Shown here: positions 17,373 through 25,682 of the stretch, piece by piece
Layout of the letters: each line of letters starts with the position of its first letter
Numbering within the stretch: the first letter of the stretch is position 1
DNA from: JABCZH01 sp963803775
GTDB lineage: Bacteria > Acidobacteriota > Terriglobia > Terriglobales > Acidobacteriaceae
Length of the DNA stretch: 64,000 bases
NCBI GenBank assembly: GCA_963803775.1
Contig: CAWDNS010000003.1
Coordinates: forward strand, 267,533-331,532
Reading direction: 5' to 3'
The notes under the pieces: model-generated
Told to the model about the DNA's origin: nothing
Databases searched by the model: none
The model's input: the letters and a program-made list of their open reading frames with translations, nothing else
Position numbers and translations under genes: made by a program

Positions 17373-20189
17373 ATGATCGGCCAGACCATCTCGCACTATT
17401 GCATCGTCGAGAAACTCGGCGGGGGCGGGATGGGTGTGGTTTACAAGGCCGAGGACACCTCGCTCGGCCGCTTTGTCGCTCTCAAGTTTCTGCCTGACGA
17501 GGTCGCGCAAGATCCCCAGGCCTTGGAACGTTTCCGTCGCGAGGCTCGCGCTGCCTCGGCCCTCAATCATCCGAATATATGCACCATTCACGAAATCGGT
17601 GAGCAGGACGGCCGACGCTTCATCGCGATGGAATTTTTGGATGGGCTGACGCTCAAACACCGCATTGCGGGAAGGCCGCTCGATATCGAAACCGTTCTGG
17701 AATTGGGCATCGAGATTGCCGATGCCCTGGACGCTGCACACACGGAAGGCATCGTCCATCGTGACATTAAGCCTGCGAACATCTTCATCACCAAACGCGG
17801 GCACGCGAAAGTTTTGGATTTCGGTCTGGCCAAAGTAACCAGCAAGCCCGGAACGGGCACGGATGCCACCGCGGCAACCATCGATTCGCAAGAACATCTC
17901 ACCAGCCCCGGTTCTGCTCTGGGCACGGTCGCCTACATGTCTCCGGAGCAGGTTCGTGCCAAAGAATTGGATGTGCGCACGGATCTGTTTTCTTTTGGAG
18001 CCGTGCTTTATGAGATGGCGACCGGCGCGTTGCCATTTCGTGGCGAAAGCACCGGAGTGATTTTCAAGGCCATTCTCGATGGGACGCCGACCTCGGCGGT
18101 GCGGCTGAATCCCGATGTGCCGCCCAAACTCGAAGACATCGTCAACAAGGCTCTGGAAAAAGACCGCAACCTGCGTTACCAGCACGCGTCGGATGTTCGC
18201 ACTGACCTGCAACGGCTGAAGCGGGACACGGCGTCGTCACAGATGCCAGTCGGTGAAACGGCTTCCAGGGTGAGCAACCGCTGGAAGTTTAGTGCGGTTG
18301 TCGCCGTGGCGTTGGTATTGATGGCGGTGGGGGGGTATTTCTACCTTCATCGCGCGCCAAAGCTGACCGCGAAAGACACCATTATTCTTGCCGACTTTGC
18401 CAATACTACCGGGGACGCGGTTTTCGATGATGCCCTGAGGCAGGGGCTTTCGGCTCAGCTTGAGCAGTCGCCCTTCTTAAGCCTGCTCTCCGATGAGCGC
18501 ATCGCGCAGACACTGTCTCTGATGTCACAGCCGAAAGATACCCGGCTGACAAAAGAGTTGGCTCGCGAAGTCTGCCAGCGTACGGGCAGTGCGGCAGTTC
18601 TGAACGGCTCGATCGCTCAGATTGGCACGCAATATCTTTTGAGCCTGAAGGCGGTCAACTGTTCGAACGGAGAAACGTTGGCCAGCACCGAAGCCCAGGC
18701 CAGCGACAAGAACCACGTGCTCGATGCCCTGAGCAAGTTGGCTGCGGATATCCGAGGCAAATTAGGGGAATCGTTGAGCTCAGTGCGGAAATTTGATGCC
18801 CCGCCAGAAAATGTCACGACCCCGTCGCTCGAAGCACTCAAAGCCTACAGTCTGGGTTTTCAATTGTATGAATTCAAGAGTGATTACCATGAATCAATCC
18901 CGTTTTTTCAGCGGGCCATCGACCTGGACCCTCGTTTTGCCATGGCCTACGCCCGGCTAGGAAATTGTTACTACATGCAAAGCCAAGGGAACCAAGCGTC
19001 GGAGTTCCTACGCAAGGCATACGACTTACGCGAGCAAGTGAGCGAACGTGAAAAACTCTACCTGGTTTCACACTACCAACAACTTGCAACCAGGAACCTG
19101 GAGGCGGCCCGCTCGACCTATGAGCTGTGGGCGCAAACCTACCCGCGTGATCCAGTCCCAATCGGCAACTTGGGCACCATCTACTCGATGCTAGGCGACC
19201 ATGAGAAAAGCCTGGCGGCGATGCAGCAGAGTCTGCAACTCGATTGGAGTGCAATTGGCTACGCCAATCTTGTCGAACAATACCTGAGACTCAATCGCCT
19301 CGATCAAGCGAAGGCGTTATTGCTAGACGCCCTGGCCCGGCAGGATGGCGACAAGTCCTACATTCATCAGATGCTTTACGACGTGTACTTTGCGCAGCAC
19401 GATAGCGCCGGCATGGAGCGCGAGGCGACAGCCCTGATGGGTAATCCCGGGTATGAGCCGACCACACTCCTCGAAGAAGCGAACACAGCCGCTTACGCTG
19501 GGCAGTTTTCAAAGGCACGCGAGCTCACGCGGCGCGCCGTGGAGGCTGCGCGGCGTACGGATGGGGATGAGGAGGCAGCACTATTCGAGGCCATCGGAGC
19601 CTTGCGGGAAGCGTTGGCCGGGAACCAGGCATTAGCGAAGCAGCAGGCCCGGGCGGCGCTTGTGCTCGCCAACGGCAGAGACGTGAGAACTTTAGCCGCG
19701 GTCGCGTTCGGTATGGCTGGCGATTCTGCCCAGGCAGCGCGCATGGCGGACGAACTGGCCAGCCAGTTTCCTGAGGATACGATCGTGCAGTTTGTATATC
19801 TGCCGACGATTAAAGCGGCAGCGCTCCCGGTCAGCGCGGCAGCGAGCAGTGATCGGGTGATAAAAATACTGGCCCCGGCCCGGCAGTACGAACTGGGTGA
19901 CGCTCTTCCTCTTTATCCGGCTTATTTGGGCGGAGAAGCGTATTTGACGGGTCACCGGGGGTCAGCCGCAGCGGCTGAGTTTCAGAAGATTATCGATCAT
20001 CCCGGCATCGTCACCAACAACCTGATCGGCGCCCTGGCGCACGTCGACCTTGCCCGTGCATATACGATCCAGGGCGACAAGGTAAAAGCCCGCGCCGCGT
20101 ATCAGGATTTCCTGGCATTGTGGAAAGACGCCGACCCGGACATTCCCATCCTGAAGGAAGCCAAGACGGAATACGCGAAGCTGCAGTGA
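17373..20189 (+). CDS. Membrane Ser/Thr protein kinase with C-terminal TPR domain
   Basis: 938 residues. The kinase domain (about 8-270) has a glycine loop GGGGMGVV (16-23), ATP-binding K38 (VALKFL), HRDIKPAN (catalytic aspartate near 130), DFGLAK and SPEQ. A transmembrane helix (about 304-325) separates it from an external or periplasmic part: a TolB/FlgO-like region (about 330-465, beginning DTIILADFANTTGD) and then many TPR-like repeats (about 480-930). This arrangement is common in Acidobacteriota and suggests a sensor that reads protein contacts outside the membrane and phosphorylates cytoplasmic targets. Phosphatases encoded directly upstream could oppose it. Substrates are not known. 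Confidence 0.9.
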   Translation: MIGQTISHYCIVEKLGGGGMGVVYKAEDTSLGRFVALKFLPDEVAQDPQALERFRREARAASALNHPNICTIHEIGEQDGRRFIAMEFLDGLTLKHRIAGRPLDIETVLELGIEIADALDAAHTEGIVHRDIKPANIFITKRGHAKVLDFGLAKVTSKPGTGTDATAATIDSQEHLTSPGSALGTVAYMSPEQVRAKELDVRTDLFSFGAVLYEMATGALPFRGESTGVIFKAILDGTPTSAVRLNPDVPPKLEDIVNKALEKDRNLRYQHASDVRTDLQRLKRDTASSQMPVGETASRVSNRWKFSAVVAVALVLMAVGGYFYLHRAPKLTAKDTIILADFANTTGDAVFDDALRQGLSAQLEQSPFLSLLSDERIAQTLSLMSQPKDTRLTKELAREVCQRTGSAAVLNGSIAQIGTQYLLSLKAVNCSNGETLASTEAQASDKNHVLDALSKLAADIRGKLGESLSSVRKFDAPPENVTTPSLEALKAYSLGFQLYEFKSDYHESIPFFQRAIDLDPRFAMAYARLGNCYYMQSQGNQASEFLRKAYDLREQVSEREKLYLVSHYQQLATRNLEAARSTYELWAQTYPRDPVPIGNLGTIYSMLGDHEKSLAAMQQSLQLDWSAIGYANLVEQYLRLNRLDQAKALLLDALARQDGDKSYIHQMLYDVYFAQHDSAGMEREATALMGNPGYEPTTLLEEANTAAYAGQFSKARELTRRAVEAARRTDGDEEAALFEAIGALREALAGNQALAKQQARAALVLANGRDVRTLAAVAFGMAGDSAQAARMADELASQFPEDTIVQFVYLPTIKAAALPVSAAASSDRVIKILAPARQYELGDALPLYPAYLGGEAYLTGHRGSAAAAEFQKIIDHPGIVTNNLIGALAHVDLARAYTIQGDKVKARAAYQDFLALWKDADPDIPILKEAKTEYAKLQ

Positions 20190-20200
20190 TCAGATGGTGC

Positions 20201-21343
20201 TTAGAGTGTCTCCGTAGCGAGTAACCTGCTCATCACTTCCGCATACATGCGATGAAACGCATGCACTCCTTTTTCCTGCTTCACACTGTAGCGGCCCCGC
20301 TCGTAGCTGCGCGAATGCAAGTTCTTCTGCACTCGCTCACAGATGGCCACATCCTCCAGTTGAATCTGATGGCTGAACTCGACCGCTTCCCGCGCGGCTT
20401 TGCTGTGCAATTCCTTGTCTGGCAAGTACCATTCAAAAATCGCGAGAGTTCGCTCAGCGTCGACCGGCAGAATGATGTTCAGCGAAACATTGTCGGGATA
20501 GCAGTTCAGCATCCAGTTGGGAAAGATCCAGAAATAGTCCGTGGTTAAGTCCTCACGCGTTTCCTGATAGCGGCGCGGCGTGGCATCGCCCGGTTGCGCG
20601 CCGCGAATCGGACTGAACTGCCGCACGTGTCGCGCATACGGCTCAACCGTGTAGGCGTTGTAGTCCAGTTCGCGATTCAATCCCGGATGCACGCTGGGCA
20701 GGTGATAACCCTCGAGATAGTTGTCCACGTACGTCTTCCAATTGCACTTCATATCGTACGTCCGGCGTTCGGACAGCTTCATCTCGGAAAATTGAAAACG
20801 TCCTGCTTGTTGCGGCAACTCCCCGAGGGTCTTTACCAGCGGCTCGGCCGCGGACTCAAGATTTACAAAGATTAGGTTGAACCACTCCTCCACCCGAACC
20901 GGCCTCAGCGCGAACTGCTCGGGGCGGAACTCTTCCACGCCTTCGAATTCGGGAGCGCTGATGAGAGCCCCATCCAAACCATACGTCCATCCGTGATAGC
21001 TGCAACGAAAGAGCTTCCTCGAACCACACCCTTCCGCCGCTGGGCCCGCCCGGTGGCGGCAGACATTGTAGAAGCCTTGCAGCTCCCCCGTGGCGCTGCG
21101 CACCAGCAACAGTGGTTCGCCTTGCAACTCCGTGGTAAAGAAATCGCCTGCGTTAACCAGTTGGTGAACATGGCCGACAACCTGCCAGCTCCGGGCAAAG
21201 ATCTTCTCCCGCTCTGCCCGGAAAACGTCGGCGTCCGTGTAAAAAAGCGATGGAATGGACCACGCGCGGGCGATATCTGCATCGACATTGAGGCGGGCGA
21301 AAGAGCCGTTCATAGCGGTCACGGGCATTGTAGAGCAACGCAT
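20201..21343 (-). CDS. Rieske [2Fe-2S] oxygenase, aromatic-ring-hydroxylating/carnitine-monooxygenase-like alpha subunit
   Basis: 380 residues; ATGs at 21328 and 21313 are other possible starts. The Rieske cluster ligands are C95-x-H97 and C114-x2-H117 (VCRHRAG ... RCSYHGWTYG). The mononuclear iron site is in NYLEGYHLPSVHPGL (bridging acid 207 or 211, H214, H219), with a third ligand expected in the C-terminal LEDVAICERVQ. This is the alpha subunit layout of three-part non-heme iron oxygenases, which insert oxygen using electrons from a separate reductase. The length and the YHLPSVHP form fit the choline/carnitine monooxygenase-like branch, but substrate cannot be read from sequence. No reductase or ferredoxin gene is adjacent. 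Confidence 0.88.
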   Translation of the reverse strand: MRCSTMPVTAMNGSFARLNVDADIARAWSIPSLFYTDADVFRAEREKIFARSWQVVGHVHQLVNAGDFFTTELQGEPLLLVRSATGELQGFYNVCRHRAGPAAEGCGSRKLFRCSYHGWTYGLDGALISAPEFEGVEEFRPEQFALRPVRVEEWFNLIFVNLESAAEPLVKTLGELPQQAGRFQFSEMKLSERRTYDMKCNWKTYVDNYLEGYHLPSVHPGLNRELDYNAYTVEPYARHVRQFSPIRGAQPGDATPRRYQETREDLTTDYFWIFPNWMLNCYPDNVSLNIILPVDAERTLAIFEWYLPDKELHSKAAREAVEFSHQIQLEDVAICERVQKNLHSRSYERGRYSVKQEKGVHAFHRMYAEVMSRLLATETL

Positions 21344-21585
21344 CGCAACGGTCTTCTCTGGTCACAAGATTTGCCACTTGTGTTGCCTTCCAGTGCAGAC
21401 ACCCCTATGATGAGAGTAATTGGCTTTCCCGCTACCACCCACCGGGGATAGCCTCTAGCACACTGCAAGGACTGCGATTAGGGGTTCTCTGACGGACATC
21501 ATTCACCCTGCTGCCGATGGTGACTGAATTGCCCGAAATGAGGCTGCCTGATCAGAAATTACCCAGGCGAGAGGTAGACGACGAA

Positions 21586-22113
21586 ATGCGAAAGAAACAA
21601 CGAGGCTTTTCACTCATCGAGCTGTTGATCGTAGTGGCCATAATCTTGATTATTGCGGCGATAGCTATTCCCAACCTGCTGCGGGCGCGCATTGCCGCCA
21701 ACGAATCTTCGGCGGTCAGTTCCATCCGCACCATGAACACGGCGCAGGTCACTTTTCAGTCCACTTATCCCACGGTTGGCTACGCCGCTACGGTCGCGGC
21801 CTTGGGACCTGCCGCTTCCACCGGTTGCACCACACCCACTTCCGCCAACGCCTGTCTGATTGATTGGGTCGTGTCGCAGGCCACGGTTGCAGGCACCGCC
21901 AAGAGCGGCTACTGGTTCACAGACACGCCGATTGCCGCCGGTGCCGGCGGCATCATCCCGGGTTACACCTTGGATGGCATTCCGGCTGCGGTCAATCAGA
22001 CGGGGGTGCGCGGTTTCTGTTCCAACGAAGACGCTGTGATTCGGTTCAAGGCGGTCGGTTCGGGGATCTCTGGCAGTGAAGCTGCCTGCGCCGCCTACAC
22101 TGCCCTGCAATAA
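21586..22113 (+). CDS. Type IV major pilin-like protein, copy 1
   Basis: 175 residues from the ATG at 21586, chosen because it gives a seven-residue basic leader before the prepilin peptidase site G/FSLIELLIVVAIILIIAAIAIPNLL; upstream in-frame ATGs would add unneeded residues. Phe1 (to be N-methylated) and Glu5 of the mature protein are present. The globular part has paired cysteines (GCTTPTSANACLIDW and GFCSNEDAV...EAACAAY) likely to form disulfides. It is the first of four tandem paralogues and is followed by its own terminator (22144). Its codons differ from copies 2 and 3 even where the residues agree, so it is the older duplicate. Confidence 0.92.
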   Translation: MRKKQRGFSLIELLIVVAIILIIAAIAIPNLLRARIAANESSAVSSIRTMNTAQVTFQSTYPTVGYAATVAALGPAASTGCTTPTSANACLIDWVVSQATVAGTAKSGYWFTDTPIAAGAGGIIPGYTLDGIPAAVNQTGVRGFCSNEDAVIRFKAVGSGISGSEAACAAYTALQ

Positions 22114-22143
22114 GCATTGAGTTCCGAATTGGAACAGATGTCC

Positions 22144-22179
22144 AAAGAGCCGCGGCTCAAACCGCGGCTCTTTCATTTT
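22144..22179 (+). terminator. Rho-independent terminator after pilin copy 1
   Basis: Perfect 12-base stem AAAGAGCCGCGG (22144-22155) with CCGCGGCTCTTT (22162-22173), 6-base loop, then a T-rich tail. Confidence 0.85.
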
Positions 22180-22206
22180 CTTCGTGTCGAATGACTTCTT
22201 TCCTAA

Positions 22207-22240
22207 ACACAATTTGTCATCTCTGAGTCAAAATTTGATA
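22207..22240 (+). promoter_or_regulatory. Conserved upstream element of pilin copy 2 (possible promoter)
   Basis: 34 bases that recur at 23079-23112 with 5 mismatches while the surrounding intergenic DNA is unrelated. It contains TTGTCA (22214-22219), a 16-base spacer and TGATAG (22236-22241), compatible with a weak sigma-70 promoter; that would leave a leader of about 185 bases before the ATG. It could equally be an activator site. Confidence 0.5.
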
Positions 22241-22435
22241 GCAGGCCACTTTCTCTGTGCCTCCGTCGAGACGCACGTCTCGCCACTTATCCCTTAGTGA
22301 TCGCAAACCATGTGGGTTACAGAAGTCCGGAACCGAATTTCATAACAACCGGCGGTGGCCAACAAAGTGCCATGTGAGAGTCAGCCCGAGAGAACATTCG
22401 AAACACACACTTGAGACCAAAAAGGGAAAAAGAAA

Positions 22436-22960
22436 ATGCGGAAACAGAAGGGTTTTTCACTGATTGAGTTGCTGATTGTGGTCGCGATCATTCTTATCAT
22501 CGCTGCCATTGCTATTCCGAATCTGTTGCGGGCGCGTATCGCGGCCAACGAGTCGTCTGCGGTCAGCTCTGTCCGTACCATGAACACTGCCCAGGTCACT
22601 TACCAATCTACTTATCCGACGGTTGGCTATAGCTCTACCATTGCGATACTAGGGCCGAGCGCTTCGACCGGCTGCACCACGCCAGCTTCCACCAACGCTT
22701 GCTTGGTCGACTGGGTCGTCTCCCAGGCCGGCTCGGCCGCCAAAGCGAAGAGCGGTTATTGGTTCAATGACACTCCTGTGGCCGCCGGCGCCGGCGGGAT
22801 CGTCCCGGGCTACACCATCGACGGTATTCCGGCGTCAGTTAACCAGACTGGTGTGCGCGGCTTCTGCTCGAACGAAGATGCTGTGATTCGCTTCACCGCA
22901 GTCGGCAGCGCAGGATCCGGCGGAGAGGCTGCTTGTGCCGCCTACACGGCTCTACAATAA
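22436..22960 (+). CDS. Type IV major pilin-like protein, copy 2
   Basis: 174 residues with basic leader MRKQKG, cleavage site before FSLIELL, Glu5 and the long N-terminal helix. A purine-rich ribosome binding site (AAAGGGAAAAAG) precedes the start. The globular part carries the same cysteine pattern as copy 1 (GCTTPASTNACLVDW, GFCSNEDAV, EAACAAY). The first 195 bases differ from copy 3 at only four silent positions, whereas the rest has diverged clearly, which points to gene conversion. Product: a subunit of the pilus fibre assembled by the machinery encoded at 31.7-37.4 kb, by inference. Confidence 0.92.
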   Translation: MRKQKGFSLIELLIVVAIILIIAAIAIPNLLRARIAANESSAVSSVRTMNTAQVTYQSTYPTVGYSSTIAILGPSASTGCTTPASTNACLVDWVVSQAGSAAKAKSGYWFNDTPVAAGAGGIVPGYTIDGIPASVNQTGVRGFCSNEDAVIRFTAVGSAGSGGEAACAAYTALQ

Positions 22961-22990
22961 AACACGTTTCACAGACACCATTGAAAAGCC

Positions 22991-23024
22991 AAAGGAGCCG
23001 CCTCTAACGACGCGGCTCCTTTTT
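22991..23024 (+). terminator. Rho-independent terminator after pilin copy 2
   Basis: Stem AAAGGAGCCGC (22991-23001) with GCGGCTCCTTT (23012-23022), 10-base loop, followed by Ts. Confidence 0.82.
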
Positions 23025-23047
23025 CGTCCTCAAAACCATCGATTCAC

Positions 23048-23112
23048 ATTTGGGAAATCTCATCGGATTCCCAAATTGACACAATTTGTCATCCTCAAGT
23101 CAAAATCTGATA
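23048..23112 (+). promoter_or_regulatory. Dyad plus conserved upstream element of pilin copy 3
   Basis: The element at 23079-23112 repeats that at 22207-22240, with TTGTCA (23086-23091), 16-base spacer and TGATAA (23108-23113). Just before it lies an inverted repeat (ATTTGGGAA... / GATTCCCAAAT, about 23048-23075) not found upstream of copy 2, so copy 3 may have an extra control site. Confidence 0.45.
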
Positions 23113-23296
23113 ACAAAACCCCCTGTTTACGCTCTCGTCAGGGCAATACGGCGTAGTCTTCCCGTCGCTTTGCGACTGAAAACAGTGCCATTACGGCATT
23201 CCCACCCCGTCCGTGCCGTTCTGGGCAATAAAGTGCGAAGTAACAGCCAGCGGGTCGATAAGACCAGACTTAAAACGGAGAAGGGGAGAAAACGAA

Positions 23297-23821
23297 ATGC
23301 GTAAACAGAAGGGTTTTTCACTGATTGAGTTGCTGATTGTGGTCGCGATCATTCTTATCATCGCCGCCATTGCTATTCCGAATCTGTTGCGGGCGCGCAT
23401 CGCGGCCAACGAGTCGTCTGCGGTCAGCTCTGTCCGTACCATGAACACTGCCCAAGTCACTTACCAATCTACTTATCCGACGGTTGGCTATGCCTCCACC
23501 GTAGGGACCTTGGGGCCGAGCGCCTCCACCGGTTGCACCACGCCGGCTTCGGCCAACGCTTGCTTAATCGACTGGGTCGTTGCCCAGGCCACCACTGCCG
23601 GCACGGCGAAGAGTGGTTACTGGTTCAACGATACAGCAGTTGCCGGCGGAGCTGGCGGCATCGTCCCGGGCTACACCTTGGATGGAATTCCGGCCGCTGT
23701 TAACCAGACTGGCGTGCGCGGCTTCTGCTCGAACGAAGATGCCGTGATTCGCTTCACCGCGGTTGGCAGCGCTGGCTCCGGTGGCGAGGCTGCTTGCGCG
23801 GCCTACACAGCCCTGCAGTAA
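23297..23821 (+). CDS. Type IV major pilin-like protein, copy 3
   Basis: 174 residues from the ATG at 23297, preceded by the ribosome binding site AAGGGGAGAA; a longer in-frame start at 23213 would only lengthen the leader. It has the same leader, cleavage site, Glu5 and cysteine pattern as copy 2. The N-terminal 65 codons are almost identical in DNA to copy 2, while the C-terminal globular part is closer to copy 1 in several residues (VNQTGVRGFCS, TLDGIPAAV, TAGTAKSGYWF). It ends with its own terminator at 23862. Confidence 0.92.
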   Translation: MRKQKGFSLIELLIVVAIILIIAAIAIPNLLRARIAANESSAVSSVRTMNTAQVTYQSTYPTVGYASTVGTLGPSASTGCTTPASANACLIDWVVAQATTAGTAKSGYWFNDTAVAGGAGGIVPGYTLDGIPAAVNQTGVRGFCSNEDAVIRFTAVGSAGSGGEAACAAYTALQ

Positions 23822-23861
23822 GTCTTGAGAAGGCTAAGTACCTGGGGGAGGGTACAAGCCC

Positions 23862-23898
23862 GGGAGCAACGGAGCAATCCGTTGCTCCCTTGTTTTTT
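23862..23898 (+). terminator. Rho-independent terminator after pilin copy 3
   Basis: Perfect 12-base stem GGGAGCAACGGA (23862-23873) with TCCGTTGCTCCC (23878-23889), GCAA loop, then TTGTTTTTT. Confidence 0.88.
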
Positions 23899-24089
23899 GA
23901 GTCAGCCCTGACCAACGCTCGATTTGAGATCGTCGAGTTGCACAATGACAATAACCGTCACCGGGATGCCCGAACTGGGGTCGCTCTAGATAGCCAGTCA
24001 CGCCTAAGCTACTGATTTTACTAGCATTCAGCTTTTGCTACATACTTCACAGCTTGGCGAGCAACGTGCATCCTCATTTGCGACGGGCG

Positions 24090-24623
24090 ATGGACATGTC
24101 ATCGAAACAAAAACCGAGCGTAGGCAACAAGGGGTTCTCGCTCATTGAGCTCTTGATCGTGGTGGCCATCATCCTAATCATTGCCGCGATCGCAATTCCA
24201 AACCTGCTTCGGGCTAGGATCGCAGCCAACGAATCCTCGGCCGCATCTTCGGTTCGCCGCATCGCTACTTCGGAGGTCGCCTACAATTCAGCTTATCCCA
24301 CGGTGGGGTACTCGCCGGATCTGGCCAGCATGGGCGGACCCGCAACTGGCTGTAATCCCAGTTCCACCACTGCTTGCATTCTGGATAGCGTCATATCCAG
24401 TGGGAGTAAGAGCGGGTACCAACTGGCGGCAGTGGGCTTCAATGGGGGCGCTGGTCCCAACAGCGCTTTTGTGGCGGCCTCGGCGCCCCTGACGTTCAAC
24501 GTGACCGGGTTCCGGAATTTCTGCATTGTCAGCGACGGAGTCCTGCGCGACCAACCGGGAACCTCCGGTGGTGTTCCCGCGCCAGACGTTGCCACCTGTA
24601 TGGGATACACTTCCGCCCAGTAG
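24090..24623 (+). CDS. Type IV pilin-like protein, copy 4 (divergent)
   Basis: 177 residues from the ATG at 24090 (ATG at 24096 is also possible). The leader is longer (about 14 residues, MDMSSKQKPSVGNKG) than in copies 1-3, but cleavage site, Glu5 and helix FSLIELLIVVAIILIIAA are the same. The C-terminal half differs strongly: the cysteine pairs are GCNPSSTTACILD and FCIVSDG with a final TCMGYTSAQ, and the GxRGFCSNEDAV motif is replaced by GFRNFCIVSDGVLR. It may be a minor or alternative pilin. No clear terminator follows before the ABC transporter gene. Confidence 0.9.
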   Translation: MDMSSKQKPSVGNKGFSLIELLIVVAIILIIAAIAIPNLLRARIAANESSAASSVRRIATSEVAYNSAYPTVGYSPDLASMGGPATGCNPSSTTACILDSVISSGSKSGYQLAAVGFNGGAGPNSAFVAASAPLTFNVTGFRNFCIVSDGVLRDQPGTSGGVPAPDVATCMGYTSAQ

Positions 24624-24740
24624 CCAGATCGAATCTTTACCTTCGTAACATCGCGTACCGCACCTGTCATCACGCGGCCCCAGCTATTTTGCTTATAATT
24701 TTCCAGTACTCAACGAATGGAACGAACCCGGTTCTCCTCA

Positions 24741-25682
24741 ATGGCGGCCATAGAAATCCTTGGTCTGACGAAAACCTACCAGGTGGGATTCTGGCGGAAG
24801 CGGCCGAAATGCGCCTTAAAGCCCCTTAATCTGCATGTGGAGGAAGGGGAGATTTTTGGCTTTCTCGGCCCTAATGGCGCAGGAAAAACCACCACCCTGA
24901 AGCTGTTGATGGGCCTGGTGTATCCCAGCGCGGGATCGGCTCGCATCCTGGGCAGCGAAATCAACGATCCGCGGATGAAAGCCCAGATCGGATTTCTCCC
25001 CGAGCAACCCTATTTTTACGATTACTTGACCGCCGCCGAGTTGCTTGAGTATTACGCGCAACTATCTGGCGTGGTGGCCAAGGATCGCAAACGCCAGGTC
25101 AACGAAGTTCTGGCCCGCGTCGGTTTGCCGGATGTGAGCGGCTTGCAGTTGCGGAAGTTCTCCAAAGGAATGCTGCAGCGGGTGGGCATCGCCCAAGCCA
25201 TTCTGCACAACCCGCGCCTGCTGTTTTTCGACGAACCCATGTCCGGGCTTGATCCCATCGGCCGCCGCGAAGTTCGTGACCTGATGGAGGAGCTGAAGCG
25301 CGCCGGCAAGACCGTCTTTTTCTCCACTCATATTCTTTCCGATGCGGAAGCGCTTTGCGATCGAGTTGCCATTATTCATCAAGGGGAGTTGCGTGGAGTG
25401 GGCGCCGTGGCTGACCTGACATCCAGTGTCGAGGGTAAAGTCGAAGTGGTGTGGCATGGGAACTCCGTACCCACCAACGTGAAGACTCTGTCTCCGACTT
25501 GCAGCGTGACGGGAGACACGGTTCGAGCCGTGGTCCCCGAAGCCAGCCAGGATGCGCTCATCGACGCCCTGCGCCGCGAACGGGTACACATAGTTTCAGT
25601 GACTCCTCTTCGGACGTCCCTCGAAGAATACTTCGTGCAGAAGCTCAAGCCCTCAGGGGCCGCTGCCGGGGTGCGCGCATGA
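24741..25682 (+). CDS. ABC transporter ATP-binding protein
   Basis: 313 residues from the ATG at 24741; an ATG at 24717 would add eight residues. It has Walker A GPNGAGKTT, the signature LRKFSKGMLQRVGIAQ, Walker B LLFFDEPMSGLDP and the switch histidine in FFSTHILSD. A C-terminal extension of about 90 residues after the nucleotide-binding domain is typical of the ATPases of ABC-2 type exporters. It overlaps the permease start by the sequence ATGA, so the pair is coupled. Being just after the pilins it could export something surface related, but substrate is unknown. Confidence 0.9.
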   Translation: MAAIEILGLTKTYQVGFWRKRPKCALKPLNLHVEEGEIFGFLGPNGAGKTTTLKLLMGLVYPSAGSARILGSEINDPRMKAQIGFLPEQPYFYDYLTAAELLEYYAQLSGVVAKDRKRQVNEVLARVGLPDVSGLQLRKFSKGMLQRVGIAQAILHNPRLLFFDEPMSGLDPIGRREVRDLMEELKRAGKTVFFSTHILSDAEALCDRVAIIHQGELRGVGAVADLTSSVEGKVEVVWHGNSVPTNVKTLSPTCSVTGDTVRAVVPEASQDALIDALRRERVHIVSVTPLRTSLEEYFVQKLKPSGAAAGVRA

